In this document: positions 57,899 through 64,000 of the stretch, one piece after another
Layout: every line of letters starts with the position of its first letter
How positions within the stretch are numbered: position 1 is the first letter of the stretch
Assembly (NCBI RefSeq): GCF_012275535.1
Contig: NZ_JAAVTK010000012.1
Span: forward strand, 7,350 to 71,349
DNA length: 64,000 nt
Reading direction: 5' to 3'
Origin: Hymenobacter artigasi
GTDB lineage: Bacteria; Bacteroidota; Bacteroidia; Cytophagales; Hymenobacteraceae
The notes under the pieces: model-generated
Databases searched by the model: none
The model's input: only the letters and a program-made list of their open reading frames with translations
What the model was told of the DNA's origin: nothing
Translations under genes and position numbers: made by a program

Positions 57899-60800
57899 CT
57901 ACACCACCAGCTCCCGCTCTTCCTCCTCCACCGTCACCCCAGCATCATCCTCCAGATTCTTCACCTTCTCCAGCGAAGCAAACAGCACGTACAGCCCCGG
58001 AATGAGCACCATGCCGAAGAGCGTACCGATGAGCATACCGCCCGCCGCCGCCGTGCCGATGGAGCGGTTGCCCAGCGCCCCGGCCCCGCTGGCCATAACC
58101 AGCGGCACGAGGCCCGCGATGAAGGCAAACGACGTCATCAGGATGGGGCGCAGGCGGGATACCGCGCCTTCGATAGCGGCCGCCATCACGGTGGCCCCGG
58201 CGCGGCGGCGCTGCTCCGCGAATTCGATGATGAGAATGGCGTTTTTGCCCAGCAGGCCCACCAGCATCACCAGCGCTACCTGCGCGTAAATGTTGTTTTC
58301 GAGGCCCAGGAGCTTGAGGCTTAGGAAGGCGCCGAAGATGCCCGTGGGCAGGCTCAGCAGCACCGGCAGGGGCAGTAGCAGGCTTTCGTACTGCGCAGCC
58401 AGCAGCAGGTACACGAAAATGAGCACCACGCCGAACACGTACAGGGCCTGGTCGCCACTCAGGATTTGCTCGCGGGTCATGCCGCTCCACTCGTACGCGT
58501 AGCCGCTCGGCAGCACTTTGGCAGCCACCTTTTCGATGGCCGTGATGGCATCGCCCGACGAGAAGCCGGGGGCCGCGTCGCCGTTGAGCATGGCCGAGGT
58601 GTACATGTTGTAGCGCGTGAGCTGGTCGGGGCCGAACACGCGCTCCAGCCGCACGAACGTGGAGAAGGGCACCATCTCGCCCCGGTTGTTTTTCACGTGC
58701 AGGGCCAGCAGGTCGTCGGGGCGGCCGCGGTACTCGGGACCGGCCTGCACCATCACCTTATACATCTGCCCGAAGCGGATGAAGTTGCTGGCATAATACG
58801 AGCCCATCAGGGTTTGCAGGGTGCTCATGGCCGCGTCGATGGTCACGCCCTTTTTGGCGGCCATGTCCTGGTCGACGTGGATGAGGTACTGCGGGAAGTT
58901 GGGGTCGAAGCTGGTGAAGGCCCCGCCGATGGCCGGGTCCTTGCGCAGCGCGGTGAGGAAGGTCTGCGCGACCTCGGCGGTTTTTTGTAGGTTGCCGGTG
59001 CCCGACTTATCCAGCAGGCGCAGCTCGAAGCCGCTGCTGTTGCCAAAGCCCGGCACCGTGGGCGGCGGCAGGAACTGAATTTCCGCGTCGCTGATATTCT
59101 TGGTTTTTTCTTCCAGCTCAGCAATGAACTCGGCCACCGACTGCGTCCGCTCGTCCCAGGGCTTGAGGTTAATCATGCCCATGCCGTAGCTCGCGCCGGC
59201 CACCTCGTTCACCAGGCTGTAGCCGGCCAGCGTCGACACCGATTCCACGGGTTTGAGCTGGTTGGCAATGCGCTGCACCTGCGCCAGCACGGCCTCGGTG
59301 CGCTCCACGGTGGCCCCGGCGGGCGTGGTCACGTTGATGTACACCATGCCCTGGTCCTCGGTCGGGATGAAGCCCGAAGGCAGGATTTTATTTACCCCCC
59401 AGGTGGCCACGCAGAAAATCAGGAGCATAGCCAGCGTCACCACGCGCCGCCCGGCCACGGCCGACAGTAAGCGCTGGTAGCGGTTCGAGAGCGCATCATA
59501 GCGCTTGTTGAAGCCGGCAAAAAACCGGCCCATCAAGCCCTTCGGCTTTTCGCCTTCGGCCAGCGGCGTGTGCTTGAGCATGAGGGCGCAAAGCGCCGGC
59601 GTGAGCGTCACGGCATTGATGCCCGAAATGACGATGGCAATGGCCAGCGTGAGCGAAAACTGGCGGTAGAACACGCCCACGGGGCCATCCATGAAGGAGA
59701 CCGGGATGAATACGGCCGACATCACCAGCGTGATGGCAATGAGCGAGGAGCTGATTTCCGACATCGCCTCGTAGGTGGCGGCGCGGGCCGGCAGGTGCTT
59801 CTCCTGCATCTTGGCGTGCACCGCTTCTACCACCACAATGGCGTTGTCGACCACAATCCCGATGGCCAGCACCAGCGCAAACAGCGTGAGCAGGTTAATC
59901 GAGAAGCCAAGCATCTGCATGAAAGCCAGCGTGCCGATGAGCGCCACCGGCACCGCCAGTGCCGGAATCAGCGTGGAGCGCCAGTCCTGCAGAAACAGGT
60001 ACACGATAACGAACACCAGCAAAAACGCCTCCACCAGCGTCCGCATTACTTCGTGAATACTCGCGTCGAGAAAGCGCGACACGTCGTAGGCAATGCTGTA
60101 TTTCATGCCCGGCGGGAAGCTCGTGGCCTGCAATTCGGCCATGCGCTTTTTCACGTTGGCAATGACCTCCGAGGCGTTGGAGCCGGGCCGCTGCTTGAGC
60201 ATGATGGCCGCCGAGGGCTGCCCGTTTTCCTTCGACGACATGCCGTAGGTCAGCGAGCCAAATTCCACGTCGGCCACCTCCCGCAGGCGCAGCACCGAGC
60301 CGTCGGCATTGGCCCGTACCACGAGGTCGCGGTACTGCTCAGGCTCGAAAAACTTGCCCGTGTAGCGCAGCACGTACTGCATGGACTGCGCCGCCGCGTC
60401 GGCCCGGCCGGCGCTCTCGCCCGATTTGCCGGGGGCCGCCTCCACGTTCTGCGCCCGGATGGCGGCAATCACCTCCTCCGTGCCCACGTCGTAAGCCGCC
60501 AGCCGGTCGGGCTTCAGCCACACGCGCATCGAATATTCCCGCGAGCCCATAATTTCGGCAAAGCCCACCCCATCGATGCGCTTGAGCTCCTGCAATACGT
60601 TGATATCGGCGAAGTTGTAAATGAACTTCTCGCCCGCCGCCTTGTCGTCGCTCGTCACGTTGAGGTAGAGCAGCATGGAGTTCACCTCCTTCTCCGTCGT
60701 CACGCCGGCCTTGATTACCTCCTCCGGCAGCTCGTCCAGAATGGTCGTCACGCGGTTTTGCACGCCTACGGCGGCCAGGTCGGGGTCGGTGCCCACCTTG

Positions 60801-61081
60801 AAAAACACCGTGATGAGCGTCACGCCGTTGTTGGAGCTCACCGAGTTCATGTACGTCATGCCCGGCACACCATTGATGGCGCGCTCCAGCGGCGTGGCCA
60901 CGGCCTTGGCGCACACCTCGGCGTTGGCCCCGGTGTACTTGGCCGTCACCGTCACCGAGGGCGGCACGATGTCAGGAAACTGCGTGATGGGCAGCGTGAA
61001 CAACGCCAGCCCACCCAGCAGCACCAGAAACACCGAAATAACCAGCGACAGAATCGGCCGACGAATGAAGATATTGAACAT
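57899..61081 (-). CDS. RND multidrug efflux pump (HAE1 family)
   Basis: A 1060-residue inner-membrane transporter of full HAE1 length: first helix (ILSLVISVFLVLLGGLALF), two large periplasmic loops, and motifs LFALVLAIGIVVDNAIVVVE (helix 4 acidic residue for proton relay) and LVGLLGKNAILIIEFAEQRR (helix 10 lysine). Pumps of this family take drugs, dyes or bile-like compounds from the periplasm using the proton gradient. Together with adaptor, outer-membrane factor and a small coupled protein it forms one operon. Substrates unknown. Confidence 0.96.
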   Translation of the reverse strand: MFNIFIRRPILSLVISVFLVLLGGLALFTLPITQFPDIVPPSVTVTAKYTGANAEVCAKAVATPLERAINGVPGMTYMNSVSSNNGVTLITVFFKVGTDPDLAAVGVQNRVTTILDELPEEVIKAGVTTEKEVNSMLLYLNVTSDDKAAGEKFIYNFADINVLQELKRIDGVGFAEIMGSREYSMRVWLKPDRLAAYDVGTEEVIAAIRAQNVEAAPGKSGESAGRADAAAQSMQYVLRYTGKFFEPEQYRDLVVRANADGSVLRLREVADVEFGSLTYGMSSKENGQPSAAIMLKQRPGSNASEVIANVKKRMAELQATSFPPGMKYSIAYDVSRFLDASIHEVMRTLVEAFLLVFVIVYLFLQDWRSTLIPALAVPVALIGTLAFMQMLGFSINLLTLFALVLAIGIVVDNAIVVVEAVHAKMQEKHLPARAATYEAMSEISSSLIAITLVMSAVFIPVSFMDGPVGVFYRQFSLTLAIAIVISGINAVTLTPALCALMLKHTPLAEGEKPKGLMGRFFAGFNKRYDALSNRYQRLLSAVAGRRVVTLAMLLIFCVATWGVNKILPSGFIPTEDQGMVYINVTTPAGATVERTEAVLAQVQRIANQLKPVESVSTLAGYSLVNEVAGASYGMGMINLKPWDERTQSVAEFIAELEEKTKNISDAEIQFLPPPTVPGFGNSSGFELRLLDKSGTGNLQKTAEVAQTFLTALRKDPAIGGAFTSFDPNFPQYLIHVDQDMAAKKGVTIDAAMSTLQTLMGSYYASNFIRFGQMYKVMVQAGPEYRGRPDDLLALHVKNNRGEMVPFSTFVRLERVFGPDQLTRYNMYTSAMLNGDAAPGFSSGDAITAIEKVAAKVLPSGYAYEWSGMTREQILSGDQALYVFGVVLIFVYLLLAAQYESLLLPLPVLLSLPTGIFGAFLSLKLLGLENNIYAQVALVMLVGLLGKNAILIIEFAEQRRRAGATVMAAAIEGAVSRLRPILMTSFAFIAGLVPLVMASGAGALGNRSIGTAAAGGMLIGTLFGMVLIPGLYVLFASLEKVKNLEDDAGVTVEEEERELVV

Positions 61082-61111
61082 GAAGCGGTTATGCTATTTG
61101 ATAAATAGGTT

Positions 61112-61306
61112 CTGGCGCGAGTTTAGCGTAGCGTAACTCGTGACCAGCTTTCGGGCGAGGCTGTGCCTCGCAACAGCACGATGTCGTTGCCCGATGCCGT
61201 CGCCCGAACCCAGCGGCGCGGCCCCGGCTTGCCGCTGGCGCGGCAGGGGAGGCGCAGCCTCCCCCTCATTTTCGGCACGAGTTACGCTGCGCTAAACTCG
61301 CGCCAG
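61112..61306. repeat. 195-bp structured element with 31-bp inverted ends
   Basis: Ends 61112-61142 and 61276-61306 are inverted copies with one mismatch (start CTGGCGCGAGTTTAGC). Inside are two tight hairpins, GCGAGGC-TGT-GCCTCGC (61155-61171) and GGGGAGGC-GCA-GCCTCCCC near 61247-61265. A partial third copy of the end follows at about 61314-61331. No coding capacity. It lies between adaptor and pump genes and would be transcribed with them. Confidence 0.8.
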
Positions 61307-61332
61307 CCCCGGGCCTAAACTCGTGCCAGCCG

Positions 61333-62514
61333 CTACCGCGCCGCCAGCAGCGAGTCCAGCACCATGGGCCGGGGCGTGATTTTCTGGCCGTCTTTCAGGC
61401 CTGCCACGCCTTCATACACCACCCGGTCGCCGGGCTGCAGGCCGGTGCTCACCACGTAGAAATCGCCGGTGCGGGTCTGGGGCACGAAGTTGCGCCGGTG
61501 CACGGTATTGGCGTTATCCACCACGTACACGTAGTTTTTATCCTGAATTTCGAACACCGCCCGCTGCGGCAGCAGCAGCGCCGTGGGCAGCGTGTTGGTG
61601 AGGCGGATGCGGCCCGACGCGCCGTGCTTGAGCATGCGCTGCGGGTTGGCAAACCGGGCCCGGAAGGCCAGCGAGCCGGTATTGGGGTTGAACTCGCTTT
61701 CGGTGGTTTCGATGCGGCCCTCCTGCGGGTAGGTCGAGCCATCGGCCAGCGTAAGCCGCACCGAGTCGGAATGGCGGTCGGGGTGCAGCTGGCGGGCCTT
61801 CACATACTGCAGGTATTCGCCCTCGCCTACGTTAAAATAGGCGTACACCTCGTTCAGGTCCGACACGCTGGTCAGCAGCGTGCCTTCCTCCACCACACTC
61901 CCCATCTTAAGCGGAATGCGGTCGATAATGCCATCAAACGGCGCGCGGATGAGTGTGTATTCCAGGCTGGTGCGGGCACTGGCCACGCCCGCGCGGGCTT
62001 CGGCCACGCGGCCAGCGGCATCCTGCACCTTGCTATTAGCCAGGTCCAGGTCGGTTTTGGCCACAATTTTCTTCTCCACCAGCTGTTGCACCCGGCCCCG
62101 CTCCAGGCGGGCCGCACTCGCCTGCGCCTCCGCGCTGATAAGGGCCGCCTGCGCCTGGCTGAGCCGGTGCTGGTAGGCCGTGGCATTGAGCCGGAACAGC
62201 AGCTCGCCCTTTTTCACGGGCCGCCCCTCATCCACATAAATATGCTCCAGAAAGCCCGCCACCTGCGCCCGCACTTCCACGTTGCGCACGGCCTGCACGT
62301 CGGCCACGTAGTCGTGAAACAGCTCCTGCTCGGAGGCTTTCATCGTCACGACTGGCAGCACATCCAGCGCTACCGCCGTTGGGTTTTTGCCATCGGCCGA
62401 GCAGCTGCTCAGCGTTGCGGCCAGGGCCAGCGTGCCCGCCCAATAGGTATAGTGGCTCCACGTCAATTGCCTGGGCCCGGAATTCGGACACAATTTTACC
62501 AGTAAATCAGTCAT
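61333..62514 (-). CDS. RND periplasmic adaptor (membrane fusion protein)
   Basis: A 393-residue lipoprotein-type adaptor (lipobox in LAATLSSCSADG). It has the biotinyl/lipoyl-like hairpin (VRAQVAGFLEHIYVDEGRPV, KKGELLFRLNATAYQ), an alpha-helical hairpin (about 90-160), then the beta-barrel and membrane-proximal domains (APFDGIIDRIPLKMGSVVEE, VSTGLQPGDRVVYEG). It links the pump to the outer-membrane factor. Its start overlaps the stop of the small upstream gene as ATGA. Confidence 0.95.
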   Translation of the reverse strand: MTDLLVKLCPNSGPRQLTWSHYTYWAGTLALAATLSSCSADGKNPTAVALDVLPVVTMKASEQELFHDYVADVQAVRNVEVRAQVAGFLEHIYVDEGRPVKKGELLFRLNATAYQHRLSQAQAALISAEAQASAARLERGRVQQLVEKKIVAKTDLDLANSKVQDAAGRVAEARAGVASARTSLEYTLIRAPFDGIIDRIPLKMGSVVEEGTLLTSVSDLNEVYAYFNVGEGEYLQYVKARQLHPDRHSDSVRLTLADGSTYPQEGRIETTESEFNPNTGSLAFRARFANPQRMLKHGASGRIRLTNTLPTALLLPQRAVFEIQDKNYVYVVDNANTVHRRNFVPQTRTGDFYVVSTGLQPGDRVVYEGVAGLKDGQKITPRPMVLDSLLAAR

Positions 62515-62804
62515 TTAGGGGAATAAAAAGCGGGGGAGGGAGTCGGCGAGGCAGCGGCGGTGGGGTATGCCCGCAGCATCACCAGCAGGCTGTCCTGCCG
62601 CTGCCGTTGGCCCTGGCACTGCGTGAGCAGGCGCTGCGTGTGGTGCAGCTCGGCCGTGGCAGCAGTCAGCTCCTGGCTGTCGTCCTCGGGCAGGGAGTCG
62701 TCGTGGGTTTTCAGCAGCAATACGTTGAAGACCAACGACAGCGCCAGTACCCCGCCCAGCAGCAGCGCCATCCAATTAGTCGGTTCAGACTCAGAATCCA
62801 TCAT
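62511..62804 (-). CDS. Small membrane protein coupled to the efflux operon
   Basis: A 97-residue protein with one N-terminal helix (WMALLLGGVLALSLVFNVLL) followed by an acidic then coiled-coil region (LTAATAELHHTQRLLTQCQ) and a Pro/Ser tail. Its stop overlaps the adaptor start (ATGA), so the two are translationally coupled. No family recognised. Position as first gene of the operon, between kinase and adaptor, suggests an accessory protein of the pump or of signalling. Confidence 0.75.
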   Translation of the reverse strand: MMDSESEPTNWMALLLGGVLALSLVFNVLLLKTHDDSLPEDDSQELTAATAELHHTQRLLTQCQGQRQRQDSLLVMLRAYPTAAASPTPSPAFYSPK

Positions 62805-62860
62805 CGTGTTCGGGGCGCTGCCTGGCGCTAGGTGGAGGTGGCAGCAAAGGACCCGACCAG

Positions 62861-62901
62861 ACTTAAGAACGAGATGAGAAGCGAATGAGAAAACATGAGA
62901 A
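62861..62901 (-). promoter_or_regulatory. ATGAGAA direct-repeat array upstream of the efflux operon
   Basis: TTAAGAA (62863), then ATGAGAA at 62874, 62885 and 62895, with steps of 11, 11 and 10 bp. It lies 57-97 bp upstream of the first operon gene and next to the sensor kinase gene. The array and its spacing recur at 56150-56190, so both promoters probably answer to the same response regulator. Confidence 0.7.
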
Positions 62902-62928
62902 AGCGGCTTGCGCGCTAATCGTCCTCCG

Positions 62929-64000
62929 CTACAGCGGCAGCACCGGCAGCCATACCGCCGCCACGGTGCCCTGGCCGGGCACCGACGTCAGCTCCAGCCG
63001 GCCGCCGTGGCGCTGAATGATGCGCTGCGTGAGGGGCAGGCCCAGGCCGTAGCCCGGCCGCCCCTGCGCCCCAGCCGACCGGTACAGGGGCTCATAAATG
63101 TGGCTGAGCTCCTCGGGCGAGAGGCCGGGGCCTTCGTCGGCCACGCGCAGGCGCAGGGTGTGCGGGTCGGCGTAGGCTATTTCGGTGCGCACCGGGCCCG
63201 CCGAGTATTTGCCGGCATTGTCGAGCAGGTTGAGCAGGGCGGTGGTCAGCAGCTCGGCATTGCCGGCCAGCATGAACAGGTCGGCTTCGGTTTCTGTGGG
63301 CAGGTTGGCGAAAGTCACCCGCCATTCGCGGCCGGGGTACTCGCCGCGTACCTGTAACAGGGCCTGGGTCAGGCATTCGTCGAGGCGCACGGGCGTGAAG
63401 GCCGGCAGGGCCCCATCTACCTTGGCCAGGTTGAGCAGGCCGTTGGTGAGGGCGCTGAGCCGGCGGGCGGCGTCCAGGCTTTGGGTGATGCTCTGGCGGG
63501 CTTCCGGCAGGGTGGTGTCGTATTCCAGGGCCGTTTCCAGGGTGCCCACCAGGCCGGTGAGGGGCGTGCGCAGCTCGTGCGAGGCATTGGACAGAAAGCT
63601 CTTCTGCGTCTCAAAAGCCTGTTCCAGCCCGGCCAGCATGGTGTTGAAATCCTGGGCCAGTAGGGCCAGCTCGTCGCGGCCGTTGCCTTCGGGCAGCCGG
63701 CGGCCCAGGCTGGTGGCCGAGATGCGCCGCGCCTGCTGGCTGATGCGCGTGACGGGCCGCAGGGCGCTGCCCGCAAAAAACCAGGCCGCGGCAATAGTGA
63801 GCAGCAGCGCGCCCATGTTGGCCAGCAGCAGCAGCCGGCCCAGGCGCTCCTGCTGCGCCCGCCCCACCCGGTCCTCCGCCGATACGAAGATGCGGTAGTG
63901 CCCCGCACCGGCCGGCGCCGGGTAAGCCAGTCCGATGGTTTCCAGCCAGCCCCGAGCCCGGTAGCTCATCTGCCGGCCGGCACCCAATCCCGCCAGCCGG
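62929..64000 (-). CDS. Sensor histidine kinase (5' part beyond the window)
   Basis: The frame stays open to the right edge, so the N-terminus is missing. Visible parts: end of a periplasmic sensor (YRIFVSAEDRVGRAQQ), a membrane helix (LLLANMGALLLTIAAAWFFA), HAMP (ALRPVTRISQQARRIS), a HisKA domain with SNASHELRTPLTGL (phosphorylated His) and an ATPase domain with N box LLNLLDNAGKYS, G1 VADEGPGL and G2 GYGLGLPL. Order is that of OmpR-type partners. The partner regulator gene is presumably just outside the window and may bind the ATGAGAA arrays. Confidence 0.95.
   Translation of the reverse strand, partial: RLAGLGAGRQMSYRARGWLETIGLAYPAPAGAGHYRIFVSAEDRVGRAQQERLGRLLLLANMGALLLTIAAAWFFAGSALRPVTRISQQARRISATSLGRRLPEGNGRDELALLAQDFNTMLAGLEQAFETQKSFLSNASHELRTPLTGLVGTLETALEYDTTLPEARQSITQSLDAARRLSALTNGLLNLAKVDGALPAFTPVRLDECLTQALLQVRGEYPGREWRVTFANLPTETEADLFMLAGNAELLTTALLNLLDNAGKYSAGPVRTEIAYADPHTLRLRVADEGPGLSPEELSHIYEPLYRSAGAQGRPGYGLGLPLTQRIIQRHGGRLELTSVPGQGTVAAVWLPVLPL

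Noticed and set aside
61112..61306. Element called an insertion sequence
   Set aside because: It has inverted ends but no transposase reading frame; at most a non-autonomous element.

Overview
The window looks like a chromosomal segment of a high-GC member of the Bacteroidota, most likely Hymenobacter or a close relative in the Cytophagales. The support is: a type IX secretion (T9SS) sorting domain, many promoters with the Bacteroidota -7 element TAnnTTTG, SusC/FecA-style TonB receptors, DUF4856/imelysin lipoproteins, and GC-rich genes with weak Shine-Dalgarno sequences. No rRNA, tRNA, CRISPR array, integrase or complete insertion sequence was seen.

Layout. 1-7.4 kb: two large secreted adhesin-like proteins on the minus strand with near-identical promoters and leaders; one runs off the left edge and the other ends in a T9SS domain. 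7.7-16.3 kb: small secreted, membrane and lipoprotein genes, an alpha/beta hydrolase, a DUF4239 membrane protein, two META-domain lipoproteins and a membrane-linked AraC regulator. 16.8-22.6 kb: a plus-strand run with a type B carboxylesterase, a proline-rich protein, a patatin-type phospholipase with a C-terminal outer-membrane barrel, and a lipoprotein. 22.9-25.5 kb: a zinc metalloprotease.

25.9-36.7 kb: a minus-strand membrane-stress operon (YbjN-like protein, PspA, YqiJ-like membrane OB-fold protein, flotillin, DUF559 endonuclease, very large AAA+ ATPase) facing a divergent XRE/S24-like regulator. GC-rich palindromic repeats pepper this operon and are read in frame inside two of its proteins. 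The DUF559 gene lies between inverted copies, as if the repeat family and the nuclease arrived together.

37.1-43.4 kb: an iron-type uptake operon (DUF4856 lipoprotein, imelysin, HTTM membrane protein, TonB receptor) whose promoter is overlapped by a perfect 35-bp Fur-like palindrome. 43.7-45.6 kb: a ClC channel. 45.8-53.1 kb: a nitric-oxide/oxygen group with flavohaemoprotein, an Rrf2/NsrR-like regulator sharing an operator with it, a truncated haemoglobin, a haem-copper oxidase-like pair with two small accessory membrane proteins, and a cupin; a decayed cytochrome b gene lies among them. 53.3-56.1 kb: small genes, TerC and a GreA/Rnk-like protein. 56.2-64 kb: an RND efflux operon (small membrane protein, adaptor, pump, outer-membrane factor) next to a sensor kinase that runs off the right edge. 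The same ATGAGAA direct-repeat array stands upstream of the efflux operon and of the Rnk-like gene, suggesting one response regulator controls both.

The strongest leads are the repeat family with its DUF559 cassette, the PspA-flotillin-AAA+ module, and three promoter/operator systems (Fur-like, NsrR-like and OmpR-type) readable directly from the sequence.
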